Assembly (NCBI RefSeq): GCF_000379125.1
Contig: NZ_KB900626.1
Location: forward strand, 1,335,748 to 1,399,747
Length of the DNA: 64,000 nucleotides
Origin: Methylosinus sp. LW4
GTDB taxonomy: Bacteria; Pseudomonadota; Alphaproteobacteria; Rhizobiales; Beijerinckiaceae
Reading direction: 5' to 3'
Part shown: piece after piece, positions 40,040 through 47,903 of the stretch
Position numbering within the stretch: the stretch's first letter is position 1
Layout: every line of letters starts with the position of its first letter
The notes under the pieces: model-generated
Told to the model about the DNA's origin: nothing
The model's database searches: none
Seen by the model: only the letters and a program-made list of their open reading frames with translations
Position numbers and translations under genes: made by a program

Positions 40040-41884
40040 ATGCGCATGAGGTGGAAGGCTCTCGTCGCTATTCTCTTGACCCTCGTCTGCGCGGGCGGCG
40101 TCGACGCGCAGACGGCCGCGCGTTCCGTGAAAGTCGCGGCGGTGGATTTCATTCCCGCCTGGGGCTCGCTCGACGCCAATATTCGTCGTCTCGCCGATGC
40201 GGCGGAGGAGATCGCGCGGCAGGGCGTCGGCTTCGCGGTGTTCCCCGAGACCGCGGTCAGCGGCTATTTGTTCAGCGATCCTTCGCAGATCGCGCCCTAT
40301 CTCGACACCATCCCCGGCGACACGACGAAAGCGCTGCTTCCCGTGCTGGCGAGAACGGGACTCTATATGAGCGTCGGCATCGCCGAGCGCGACGCCGAGA
40401 CCGGCCTCGCCTATAACGCCGCCGTGCTGCTGGGGCCGCAGGGCGTAATCGGCAAATATCGCAAGAACGGGCTCAATCCGCAGGATCAGAAAGTCTTCGC
40501 GCCCGGCGATACGGGCGTGCCGGTCTTCGACACGCCGATCGGCCGCATCGCGCTGCTGATCTGCTATGACGACACTTATTGGCAATATGCGCGGCTCGCG
40601 GCGCTGCGGGGCGCGCAGATCATCGCCTGGCATTCCGTCTCCGATCGCGTGATGCCGGGAACGCCCGCCGCGCAATCCAAGGGCGATCACTCGACCGTCT
40701 CCAACGTCCAATATATGAGCGCGCAGAATGGCGTCTTCGTCATCGGCGCGACGCGCAGCGGCGTCGAGACCAATCCGCTCACCGGCGGCCAGCTCTATTA
40801 CAATGGCGGCTCGAGCATTTGGTCGCCGCAAGGCCATAAGCTCGTTCAGGCGCCCGTCGTTCCGCCGGAGGAGCTGCCGCCCGGGCTTCACGGCGTCTAT
40901 AGCGCCGAGATCGCGCCGACCGACGCCGATGCGCCCCGCGCCGAGCGGCTCGCCCTGCGCCGGCCGCAGCTCTATGCGCCCTGGCTGGCGCTGCACCGCA
41001 GCCCCGTCGACGCCAACGCCACAAAGACCCAGCGCAAGGCGACGCTCATCGCGGCGCAATGGCCGGAGGGACCGTCGCTGATGGAGCGGACGAAGCCGCC
41101 GAAAGGCGCGCTGACGGTTCTTCCCGAGCTGTCCGCTCTCCCCTCCGGCCTGTCGCCAGAGGAGATAAAATCCCGCGCCGAAGAGCGAGACGGCCCATTC
41201 GAGCGCGCGCTCGGCGCCCTCGCCCGCGCGCGCAAAGCCTATGTGGCGGGGAGCTATCCCGAGCGCGCCGGCGAGCGCGTCTTTCATACGGTCGCGCTCG
41301 CCGGGCCGGACGGCGCCATTCTCGGCCGCTACCGCGCGACGCATCCCGCGCCGAGCGGATGGGCGACGCCGGGCGACGAGATCGCCGTCGTCGACACGCC
41401 ACTCGGCCGCATCGGCCTCGCCACGGCGGAGGATCTGGCGACGCCGGAGCTGGGCGCGCTCTACGCCGTCCAGCGTACAGACATTCTCGCCGCCCCGGCC
41501 GGCGCGCCCTCGCCGCTGAAGGTCGAAATCGATTCGGCGCTGTTCGGCGTCGCCGATCCGCCGACCGGCCGCGCGGATTTCTTCCCCTATGCCGCCGCCA
41601 AGCAGAATCAGCTGTGGCTGGTGAGCGGCGGCCGCCGCGCCGGCGACGCCACTGCGGCCGGAATCTACGGGCCTGAGCCCGTCGTCTCCACACCGACGCT
41701 CACCGCCGCGCCGGGCGCTGCGGATGTGCGCCATCAGACGGAGATTCCGGCGGTCGGCACCTGGATCGATCAGAGCCAGCTGATCGCCGGCCAGCAGGCG
41801 CAATGGTTCGTCCCGCTCACGCAGCGGCAGGACAGCGCCTGCCTGAGACGCTGGCGCACGGGCGGCAACTGTCCGGGGCGGTAA
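40040..41884 (+). CDS. Exported double carbon-nitrogen hydrolase (nitrilase family)
   Basis: The 614-residue product has a signal peptide (residues 1-23, WKALVAILLTLVCAGG, cleavage near VDAQ). Residues 31-290 form a complete nitrilase-superfamily domain with the catalytic triad E70 (FPETAVSGY), K142 (YRKNGL) and C175 (LLICYDD). Residues 335-560 look like a second copy: LPELSAL keeps the Glu at 363, GRYRATH at 429 has Ala in place of the Lys, and GLATAEDL at 459 lacks the Cys, so it should be inactive. An amide or nitrile in the periplasm is the likely substrate; which one is unknown. It lies 109 bases after rnr. Confidence 0.82.
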   Translation: MRMRWKALVAILLTLVCAGGVDAQTAARSVKVAAVDFIPAWGSLDANIRRLADAAEEIARQGVGFAVFPETAVSGYLFSDPSQIAPYLDTIPGDTTKALLPVLARTGLYMSVGIAERDAETGLAYNAAVLLGPQGVIGKYRKNGLNPQDQKVFAPGDTGVPVFDTPIGRIALLICYDDTYWQYARLAALRGAQIIAWHSVSDRVMPGTPAAQSKGDHSTVSNVQYMSAQNGVFVIGATRSGVETNPLTGGQLYYNGGSSIWSPQGHKLVQAPVVPPEELPPGLHGVYSAEIAPTDADAPRAERLALRRPQLYAPWLALHRSPVDANATKTQRKATLIAAQWPEGPSLMERTKPPKGALTVLPELSALPSGLSPEEIKSRAEERDGPFERALGALARARKAYVAGSYPERAGERVFHTVALAGPDGAILGRYRATHPAPSGWATPGDEIAVVDTPLGRIGLATAEDLATPELGALYAVQRTDILAAPAGAPSPLKVEIDSALFGVADPPTGRADFFPYAAAKQNQLWLVSGGRRAGDATAAGIYGPEPVVSTPTLTAAPGAADVRHQTEIPAVGTWIDQSQLIAGQQAQWFVPLTQRQDSACLRRWRTGGNCPGR

Positions 41885-42208
41885 TTATTCCGAAAGCCAT
41901 CCGAAGCGCCCATCGATGAAGAAAATGTGATGGACGCCCTGTCCGAACAGGCGCGCCGGACCGACGCCGACGCGCCCCTGCACGGTTTCGACGAACACCA
42001 TCCGATCATCATCCGACTCGGCGCAATGCATATGGAATCCGGCGCCATGCTCGATGGTGTCGCCAGCGGCCGTCGTCGAATAGCAGCGACTCGCCCAAAG
42101 AAGGGCGGGAATGGCGCCGCCGGAATCGGCGCGCCCGACCCCGACCAGCGCGTCGAAGGTTCGGAAGAGCTTGTCCAGCGCTTCGGTCGAAATCGAAATA
42201 TCGGGCAT
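41885..42208 (-). CDS. Small cytoplasmic protein of unknown function
   Basis: The ATG at 42208 follows GGAGA at good spacing and gives 107 residues (MPDISISTEALDKLF). The sequence has no signal peptide or membrane segment and contains two cysteines and several histidines (IEHGAGFHMHCAE). Secondary-structure tendency is mixed alpha/beta. No family is recognised. It meets the double-nitrilase gene with directly abutting stop codons. Confidence 0.65.
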   Translation of the reverse strand: MPDISISTEALDKLFRTFDALVGVGRADSGGAIPALLWASRCYSTTAAGDTIEHGAGFHMHCAESDDDRMVFVETVQGRVGVGPARLFGQGVHHIFFIDGRFGWLSE

Positions 42209-42298
42209 TTGCGTCTCCGACGCCCAGTTTATCGCCGAATATGAACCGAAATGCCCCATAACGAGTGAATTTGGCGAGATCGCGCGCCGCCGCCCGCC

Positions 42299-42326
42299 TT
42301 GACAAAGGCGCCCGCGTCCTTATGGT
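42299..42326 (+). promoter_or_regulatory. Sigma-70-type promoter of rpmG
   Basis: A perfect -35 hexamer TTGACA at 42299-42304 is followed after 16 bases by TATGGT at 42321-42326, a fair -10. The predicted start near 42333 leaves a leader of about 70 bases before the rpmG ATG at 42406. Confidence 0.6.
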
Positions 42327-42405
42327 GCCGGCCAATTCGCCGCCGGGTTCGTGAGGATCGGGACCGGAGCGAGAGTGTCCCCTCACCAGTTCAGGACTGA
42401 CGGCA

Positions 42406-42573
42406 ATGGCCAAATCCGCCATGATAAAGATCAAGCTTCTCTCGACGGCCGACACGGGCACCTTCTATGTGACGAAGAAGAACGCCCGCACCAAGACCGA
42501 GAAGCTCGTGTTCAAGAAATACGATCCCGTCGTGCGCAAGCATGTCGAGTTCAAGGAAACCAAGATCAAGTGA
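42406..42573 (+). CDS. rpmG: 50S ribosomal protein L33
   Basis: This 55-residue basic protein is part of the large ribosomal subunit near the E site. The sequence [18 protein letters not shown], then [21 protein letters not shown], is the alphaproteobacterial L33 pattern. It has none of the zinc-binding cysteines found in the other L33 type, so it is the zinc-independent form. An AGGA element lies 12 bases upstream. A good promoter precedes it and long hairpins follow, making a single-gene unit. Confidence 0.97.
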   Translation: MAKSAMIKIKLLSTADTGTFYVTKKNARTKTEKLVFKKYDPVVRKHVEFKETKIK

Positions 42574-42665
42574 GGCGAGGCGGGCCAGCCCGCCTCTTCC
42601 GCCGCCGGGCGAGACCGCCGCCGCGGCTTTGAAGCTCGAAGACGCCCGAAACTTTCGGACGCTTC

Positions 42666-42720
42666 TGAAACGAAACGAGCCCGGAAACGGATTTCTCCGT
42701 TCCGGGCTCGTTTCGTTTCA
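42666..42720 (+). terminator. Very long hairpin downstream of rpmG
   Basis: The arm starting TGAAACGAAACGAGCCC at 42666 pairs with the arm ending at 42720 over about 25 bp with a single bulged A, closing the loop TTTC. It begins 93 bases after the rpmG stop and is the best candidate for its terminator, although no run of T follows the stem. Confidence 0.65.
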
Positions 42721-42747
42721 GGCGGAGAGAAGATTATTCCTCGATCG

Positions 42748-42996
42748 TCACGCCTGCTGGCTGCGGCCGCCTTCGTTTCCCCCGAAACGAAGGCGGCCGA
42801 CTGGCGCTGGCTTTAAGGAGGCCACTCCAACCAACGCCAGCCGGCCAACCCCACGGACCCAGGAGATGCGGCGGACCTGAGCACTCCGCAGGGTATTCGA
42901 AGTTGTCTGCCGATACGCATCCAACGCAAAAGCACGCCTTGGGTTCTTTTTCTTCTTTGCCCCCGACGCTGCCTGACGCGCACCACGTTTTGGCAT
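42748..42996 (-). CDS. Doubtful 82-residue basic protein
   Basis: An ATG at 42996 opens an 82-codon frame encoding a product with the basic start MPKRGARQAASGAKKKKNP. The third codon positions are often A or T, unlike every neighbour, and the frame runs through a perfect hairpin. There is no ribosome-binding sequence; instead a palindrome sits directly upstream. It could be a transferred gene for a DNA-binding peptide, or chance. I lean to non-coding. Confidence 0.2.
   Translation of the reverse strand: MPKRGARQAASGAKKKKNPRRAFALDAYRQTTSNTLRSAQVRRISWVRGVGRLALVGVASLKPAPVGRLRFGGNEGGRSQQA
42764..42799. repeat. Perfect 16-bp hairpin
   Basis: CGGCCGCCTTCGTTTC at 42764-42779 pairs exactly with its inverse at 42784-42799 around CCCC. 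It shares the CGTTTC/GAAACG core with the longer hairpin 44 bases to its left, so the two may have a common origin or function. Confidence 0.8.
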
Positions 42997-43249
42997 GGCT
43001 GAGGTTAGCTCAGCTGCATAAAAATGCAACCATCTGGCAAAATTTTCTACAAGTTTCAAAATACACCCATAAAAACAGCCTATTACGGAATAGTCCCGAC
43101 ACCGCCCCGCGCTTGGCCAGCGCCGCCTTCCACGACGCCTTTGCTCGGGATCGAGCTTTGTGGCAAACCCACCCGGCCGGGGGCCGTCGGAATGGATGCG
43201 CCATCCGCCGCCAAGCAGAAGCGTCGTCAGCGGCGCGGGAGGAAAATCG

Positions 43250-43657
43250 ATGAAGTTTCGAGGTCTCGGATTGGCGCTCGCCGGCGCGGCGGCGCTGGCG
43301 CTGGCCGCCTGCAGCGGCGGCCGCGAGCCCAATGACGCCGTCGGCGCCAAGGTGCTGCGCAATCTGCTCTCCAAGCAGGGCGTCAACGGCAAGCTGATCT
43401 CCTTCAAGAAAATCGACGGCCGCGCGTTGAAGACGCCGAGCGCCGAGGCTTATGAATTCCTCTATGAGGCCGAGGTGCAGTTCCCGGAGGCCTATGAGGC
43501 CGATTGCTCGAACGAGCGCGAGCGCGGACGCTGCGCCTATCTCGGCCTGGCGGCGAGCCAGAGCTTCCAGAAGGGCGAGGTGCTGAAGGCCGAGGGCACG
43601 CTCCATTTCGTGCGATCCGACAAGGGCTGGGTCGGCGAAGACCAGAACGCTTATTGA
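43250..43657 (+). CDS. Small lipoprotein of unknown function
   Basis: The ATG at 43250 follows GGGAGGAAAA and gives 135 residues. The signal ends in the lipobox LAAC near residue 21, followed by SGGRE, so it should be lipid-anchored, probably in the outer membrane. The mature part includes [24 protein letters not shown] and a Cys pair in the segment [12 protein letters not shown] do not recognise a family. Its TGA overlaps the TTG start of kdsB, so translation of the two is coupled, which suggests a shared envelope role. Confidence 0.8.
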   Translation: MKFRGLGLALAGAAALALAACSGGREPNDAVGAKVLRNLLSKQGVNGKLISFKKIDGRALKTPSAEAYEFLYEAEVQFPEAYEADCSNERERGRCAYLGLAASQSFQKGEVLKAEGTLHFVRSDKGWVGEDQNAY

Positions 43658-44400
43658 GCCGCCCGCTCATCGTGATTCCCGCCCGGATGGGCTCCTCGCG
43701 CCTTCCAGGCAAGGCGCTGGCGCCCATCGCCGGCCGGCCGATGATCCTGCATGTGCTGGAGAAGGCGCTCGCCGCCGCCATCGGCCCGGTCGCGGTGGCG
43801 ACGGATTCGGACGAGATCGCTCGCGTCGTCTCGGCGGCCGGCGGGCGCGTGGCCCTGACGCGCGGCGACCACGCCTGCGGCAGCGACCGCATAGGCGAGG
43901 CGCTCCCGACGCTCGATCCCGAAGGCGCGCATGACGTCATCGTCAATTTGCAGGGCGACCAGCCGGACATCGATCCAGACGCGCTGACGGCCGCGCTGAC
44001 GCCGCTGGCGGACCCTTCGGTCGATATCGCGACGCTCGCGGCTCCGGCCGCGGCTGGCGAGCGCGACGACCCCAATGTCGTCAAGCTGATCGGCGCCGAG
44101 ATCGCGCCGCGGCGGATGCGCGCGCTCTATTTCACCCGCGCCCCGACCCCGCATGGCGAGGGGCCGGACTATCATCATATCGGCGTCTACGCTTTTCGCC
44201 GGGCGGCGCTGGCGCGCTTCGTCGCTTTGCCGCCCTCCCCGCTCGAGCTGCGCGAGCGGCTGGAGCAGCTGAGGGCGCTCGAGGCCGGCATGCGCATCGA
44301 CGCCATGATTCTGGACAAAGCCGCCCGCGGGGTGGATACCAGCGCCGATCTGCAACGACTGCGCGCGGCGCAGGACAAAGACGAACGGAGCCGTCGATGA
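43654..44400 (+). CDS. kdsB: 3-deoxy-manno-octulosonate cytidylyltransferase (CMP-KDO synthetase)
   Basis: KdsB activates the lipopolysaccharide sugar KDO with CTP. The conserved core starts at [18 protein letters not shown], the family nucleotide-binding signature, so the start must lie just before it. The TTG at 43654 overlaps the lipoprotein stop by 4 bases and gives 248 residues, the normal length; a GTG at 43672 would remove part of the core. Other hallmarks are AVATDSDEI, the [10 protein letters not shown] loop and [10 protein letters not shown]. It overlaps pheA by 4 bases. Confidence 0.93.
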   Translation: MSRPLIVIPARMGSSRLPGKALAPIAGRPMILHVLEKALAAAIGPVAVATDSDEIARVVSAAGGRVALTRGDHACGSDRIGEALPTLDPEGAHDVIVNLQGDQPDIDPDALTAALTPLADPSVDIATLAAPAAAGERDDPNVVKLIGAEIAPRRMRALYFTRAPTPHGEGPDYHHIGVYAFRRAALARFVALPPSPLELRERLEQLRALEAGMRIDAMILDKAARGVDTSADLQRLRAAQDKDERSRR

Positions 44401-45266
44401 GCGAGCGGCCGAAAATCGCCTATCAGGGCGAGCCCGGCGCCAATTCGGACATCGCCTGCGGGGACGCCTATCCCGACTGCGAGCCCCTGCCCTGCGCCAG
44501 CTTCGAGGACGCTTTCGCGGCAGTGACCGAAGGCGTCGCGGCGCTGGGCATGATCCCGATCGAGAATTCGATCGCCGGCCGCGTGGCGGATATCCATCAT
44601 TTCCTGCCCAACGCCGGGCTCTACATCATCGGCGAATATTTTCTGCCGATCCATTTTCAGCTGATGGCGCCGCGCGGCGCGACGCGCGAGACGTTGCGCG
44701 GCGTCTACAGCCATGTGCATGCGCTCGGCCAGTGCCGCAGGATCATTCGCGAGCTCGGCCTCACCGCCCATACGGCGGGCGACACCGCCGGCGCCGCGCG
44801 GGAAGTCGCCGAGTGGAAGGACAAGAGCAAAGCCGCTCTCGCGCCGCGCCTCGCCGCCGACATATATGGTCTCGACATTCTCGCCGAGAATGTCGAGGAC
44901 GCCGCGCATAACACGACGCGCTTCGTCATTCTGTCCAAGACCGCGAAATGGGCGGCGCCGGGCAATGGCCCGACGATGACCAGCTTCGTCTTCCGCGTGC
45001 GCAATGTTCCGGCGGCGCTCTACAAGGCGCTCGGCGGATTCGCCACCAATGGCGTGAACATGACCAAGCTCGAGAGCTATATGGTCGACGGCGAGTTCGC
45101 GGCGACGCGCTTCCTCGCCGATGTCGACGGCCATCCCGAGGAGCCGCCGCTCGCCCGTGCGCTCGACGAGCTGCGCTTCTTCTCCAAGGAGCTGGAGATC
45201 ATCGGCGTCTATCCGGCGCATCGGTTCCGCCTCGAGAACAAGCGTCCTTTCGAGTATGGCGATTAG
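44397..45266 (+). CDS. pheA: Prephenate dehydratase
   Basis: This enzyme converts prephenate to phenylpyruvate in phenylalanine synthesis. The 289-residue product has the N-terminal catalytic region starting [13 protein letters not shown], the [11 protein letters not shown] segment, and the catalytic Thr in NTTRF near residue 178. A regulatory ACT domain follows at about 195-275 with [11 protein letters not shown], the site of phenylalanine feedback. There is no chorismate mutase domain, so it is the single-function form. Its ATG overlaps the kdsB stop as ATGA. Confidence 0.96.
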   Translation: MSERPKIAYQGEPGANSDIACGDAYPDCEPLPCASFEDAFAAVTEGVAALGMIPIENSIAGRVADIHHFLPNAGLYIIGEYFLPIHFQLMAPRGATRETLRGVYSHVHALGQCRRIIRELGLTAHTAGDTAGAAREVAEWKDKSKAALAPRLAADIYGLDILAENVEDAAHNTTRFVILSKTAKWAAPGNGPTMTSFVFRVRNVPAALYKALGGFATNGVNMTKLESYMVDGEFAATRFLADVDGHPEEPPLARALDELRFFSKELEIIGVYPAHRFRLENKRPFEYGD

Positions 45267-45287
45267 CGGCGCGCGATTTCGTCCGGC

Positions 45288-45313
45288 CCTCTCCCCGCGA
45301 GCGTGGAGAGGGA
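45288..45313. repeat. Small intergenic palindrome
   Basis: CCCTCTCC at 45288-45295 pairs with GGAGAGGG at 45306-45313 around a 10-base loop. It lies 22 bases after the pheA stop and could end the lipoprotein-kdsB-pheA transcript; the sequence looks like a short REP-type element. Confidence 0.55.
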
Positions 45314-45381
45314 GAAGCCGCACGGCTCGATCATCCTGGAAGCCGTAGGACAGCAGGACATTTTCAGACGGGAGAAGCCCT

Positions 45382-45816
45382 ATGGCCGCAGCCTATGACA
45401 ATGACAATGTGTTCGCCAAAATCCTGCGCGGAGAAATCCCGGCGCATAAGGTCTATGAGGACGATGTGGCGCTCGCGATCATGGACATCATGCCGCGCGC
45501 CGAGGGCCATGTGCTGGTGATCCCCAAGGTTCCGGCGCGCAATCTGCTGGACATCGATCCTGCGGCGCTCGCGGCGCTCATTCCGCGCGTTCAGCATGTC
45601 GCCAAGGCGGCCAAGGACGCCTTCGGCGCCGATGGCCTCACCTTGCAGCAGTTCAACGAGAGCGCCGGCGGACAGGTGATCTTCCACCTGCATTTCCATA
45701 TTCTGCCGCGCTTCGAGGGCGTCGCGCTGCGCCCGCCGGGAACCATGGCCGATGGCGAGAAGCTGAAGGCGCAGGCGGAGAAGATCAGAGCCGCGCTCGG
45801 CCCGTTTCCGGCCTGA
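45382..45816 (+). CDS. HIT-family nucleotide hydrolase
   Basis: The 144-residue protein has the histidine triad HLHFHILPR near residues 94-102 and the preceding HINT-type strand pattern (YEDDVALAIMDI, GHVLVIPKVPARN, GLTLQQFNESAGGQ). Such proteins hydrolyse AMP from adenosine phosphoramidates or related nucleotides in the cytoplasm. The family is widespread and usually not essential, so its precise substrate here is unknown. A GGGAGAA element precedes the ATG. It converges on the acyltransferase gene, with 6 bases between stops. Confidence 0.93.
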   Translation: MAAAYDNDNVFAKILRGEIPAHKVYEDDVALAIMDIMPRAEGHVLVIPKVPARNLLDIDPAALAALIPRVQHVAKAAKDAFGADGLTLQQFNESAGGQVIFHLHFHILPRFEGVALRPPGTMADGEKLKAQAEKIRAALGPFPA

Positions 45817-45822
45817 GCCGCA

Positions 45823-46977
45823 TCACCCCAGAACCAGCGCGGCGAAGCGCCGGCTCGCCGCATGGGCGAAACGCTCGATCGGCGCGAAGAGCATGGCCGC
45901 GACGATCGAGAGCAGGATCGTCGCCGCCGAGATCGCCAGAGCGAGCGGCAGCGAGAGCCTATCGCCGATAAGCGTGATCGCCGCGGAAGTCGCCGTTACG
46001 ATCACCACATAATGGACGAGATAGAGCGAAAAAGAGATTTTCGCGAGAAAGCGCGAGACGACGCTTTCGGCGAGGAAGCGCGACGGACCGCGCCAGCGCA
46101 GCGCCAGAGCGACGATCGCCACGGCGAGGATGACGTGGACATGGGACACGGCGCCGGCCATCATCGTCCAGCAGGCGAGCGCATAGAGCGCCGCGGCCGC
46201 GATTAGCTTCGCCGACGGCGAATCGAGAAGCGCGAGCCGCCCCGGCGCCGGCGCGGCGAGCGCGCCGGTGAGCTTCGCCTTGCCGATCAGCGCGCCGAAG
46301 AGAAACGCCGCGAGATAGGGAAACAGCAGCATCAGGAATGACGCGCCGATGGCGATCGAGCGCTCCGGCCGCTTCATGGATGGATAGCAGGCGAGCAGCA
46401 CGAACAGCGCCAGCGAGCCGACCATCTCCCAAGGCATGGTCCAGAGAAAGGGCAGCACCGGCCCCCATTCGGATGGCTTGGTGTAGACATTGCCGAGCGA
46501 CCATTTCAACGCCTGCGCGAAGCTCAGCCCGGTCTCGCCGGCGATGGCGGTGAGGCCCGGCGCGAATTGCGCGGCCTCGCCGAGCCGCACGAAACCGCAG
46601 CGCTCCGCGGCGATGAGCAGGAGCACGGTCGCGACGATCGGCGTCGTCAGGCGGATGTAGCGGCGCAGCGCCGCCGAGAGAATATAGTCGCCGCCGCCGC
46701 CCGAGAAAAAGGGCGCGCTGAGCGCAGCGCCTGAGACGACGAAGAAGACGCTGACGTCGAGCGGGCCGTCGATGAGCCCCGCCGTCCAGCCATTGCGCAA
46801 CATCGGAAAATTCTCGCCGAAGGTCTGCCAGATGGAATGGAACAGCAGAACGGAGAAAGCCGCCCAGCCGCGCAAGCCATCGAGCTCCCGCAGGCGCAGA
46901 CGCGTCGATTGCGCGCGAGATTGCGACGAGGAGCGATAAGCGAGAATGTCGCCGGCGTCCTGGAGAATATCCGTCAT
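45823..46977 (-). CDS. Acyltransferase family 3 membrane protein
   Basis: The 384-residue protein has the acyltransferase-3 signature ELDGLRGWAAFSVLLFHS near residue 31 and about ten membrane helices. Proteins of this type move acyl groups onto sugars of surface polysaccharides or other exported molecules. The start codon has only a weak ribosome-binding sequence. It is the last gene of the leftward run that begins at YihY/Ku, but a 141-base gap separates it from DUF3175, so it may be transcribed alone. Substrate unknown. Confidence 0.87.
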   Translation of the reverse strand: MTDILQDAGDILAYRSSSQSRAQSTRLRLRELDGLRGWAAFSVLLFHSIWQTFGENFPMLRNGWTAGLIDGPLDVSVFFVVSGAALSAPFFSGGGGDYILSAALRRYIRLTTPIVATVLLLIAAERCGFVRLGEAAQFAPGLTAIAGETGLSFAQALKWSLGNVYTKPSEWGPVLPFLWTMPWEMVGSLALFVLLACYPSMKRPERSIAIGASFLMLLFPYLAAFLFGALIGKAKLTGALAAPAPGRLALLDSPSAKLIAAAALYALACWTMMAGAVSHVHVILAVAIVALALRWRGPSRFLAESVVSRFLAKISFSLYLVHYVVIVTATSAAITLIGDRLSLPLALAISAATILLSIVAAMLFAPIERFAHAASRRFAALVLG

Positions 46978-47118
46978 GGATTCAATTCCAACGCTGTTGC
47001 GCTCGATCCAGGAGGCTAGAGGCGGCTGCGCGGGCCAGCAATAGCTTTGCCGTTTCGTGTATGAAGTTTTTCTGCAATGTGTTTAACAGCGCGGGCGTGG
47101 CGATAATGCGGCGACGCT

Positions 47119-47430
47119 TCAGACGCGGCCGAAGAGCCGGCGCAGCTCTGTCTTGGCCTTTTCCAATATGCGGCGGCGCTCCGCCGGCAGGCCGCGGCCG
47201 GCGCGATTGATGTAGAAGGTCAGCATGGACATTGCGGAGCGGAAGGGCGCGCTCTTGCGGCGCGCGCTCTTTTCCGCCGAGCGCTTCAGCGAGCGCGCTA
47301 TGACGCGAGGGTCGTCCTGCGTGAAGACGTCGGGCTCGAGGTCCAGCGCATTGCTCTTGCGCCCGACCTCGGCCGACCAATAGGCGGGCTTGCTTTTCTC
47401 GCCGCTCAGGCGGCGCGCGCGCTCTGGCAA
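47119..47430 (-). CDS. DUF3175 protein
   Basis: The 103-residue product contains the DUF3175 pattern: KPAYWSAEVGRKSNALDLEPDVF, then DDPRVIARSLKRSAEKS and FRSAMSMLTFYINRAGRGLPA, ending in a basic helix. The function of the family is unknown. The likely start is a TTG at 47430, which overlaps the end of the CBS gene by 25 bases. No membrane segment or signal peptide is present. Its neighbours are the CBS and LigD/Ku genes. Confidence 0.85.
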   Translation of the reverse strand: MPERARRLSGEKSKPAYWSAEVGRKSNALDLEPDVFTQDDPRVIARSLKRSAEKSARRKSAPFRSAMSMLTFYINRAGRGLPAERRRILEKAKTELRRLFGRV

Positions 47431-47852
47431 TGGTGGCCGCCGGGCTGGGAGACGCCGCGCAATGTCGCGCCGCTGAGGCCGGCGTCGCGATCCATTGCGA
47501 GATCGGCGAGCGAGACGATGCCGACGAGGCGCTTGCCGCGATCGAGCACGGGCAGCCGACGCAGCTGCTGCTCCGCCATGTTCTGCGCGACATCCTCGAC
47601 GTCGTGATCCTCATAGCAATAGCGAACGTCTCTGGTCATGACGTCGCGTATCTTCGTCTCCGCGCTCTTGCCGGCCGCGATGGCGCGCAAGGCGATGTCG
47701 CGATCGCTGATCATGCCGACGAGACGATCGTTCTCGCCGACCGGCAACAGGCCGATGTCGAGATCGGCCATTCGCTTGGCCGCGTCGCGGATCGTCTGAT
47801 CGGGCTCGACGAGACAGACCTCGCGCGTCATGATGTCCTTGATCTTCATCAT
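47406..47852 (-). CDS. CBS-domain pair protein
   Basis: The 148-residue protein consists of two CBS modules: the first begins KIKDIMTREVCLVEPDQTIRDAA and the second IRDVMTRDVRYCYEDHDVED, each closing with a GxxSxRD/GIVSLAD-type segment. CBS pairs bind adenine nucleotides and act as energy sensors. A GGAG precedes the first of two adjacent ATG codons. The C-terminal tail GGHHCQSARAA is short. It has no fused output domain, so its partner is unknown; the flanking transporter-like and DUF3175 genes are candidates by position only. Confidence 0.9.
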   Translation of the reverse strand: MMKIKDIMTREVCLVEPDQTIRDAAKRMADLDIGLLPVGENDRLVGMISDRDIALRAIAAGKSAETKIRDVMTRDVRYCYEDHDVEDVAQNMAEQQLRRLPVLDRGKRLVGIVSLADLAMDRDAGLSGATLRGVSQPGGHHCQSARAA

Positions 47853-47903
47853 TCGACTCCGTGTTTTCCCTGGAAACTTGCGGGGCCGGCGAAGGTTCCG
47901 CGC

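Larger units (their letters stand above)
42574..43249. other. 676-base region with large hairpins and an AT-rich stretch
   Basis: No convincing gene lies between rpmG and the lipoprotein gene. The left part holds two long hairpins (42666-42720 and 42764-42799). The middle (about 42985-43100) is much richer in A and T than the rest of the window and holds two short perfect palindromes, GCTGAG-N5-CTCAGC at 42998-43014 and TGCAT-N4-ATGCA at 43015-43028. A weak open frame on the minus strand is listed separately. Confidence 0.6.

Noticed and set aside
42748..43100. Permuted two-piece tmRNA gene
   Set aside because: The hairpins and odd composition suggested an RNA, but no T-loop/acceptor sequence ending in CCA and no tag-peptide frame could be found.
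42903..43253. Plus-strand frame before the lipoprotein gene
   Set aside because: It lacks a ribosome-binding site and any family pattern, and runs through AT-rich and palindromic DNA.
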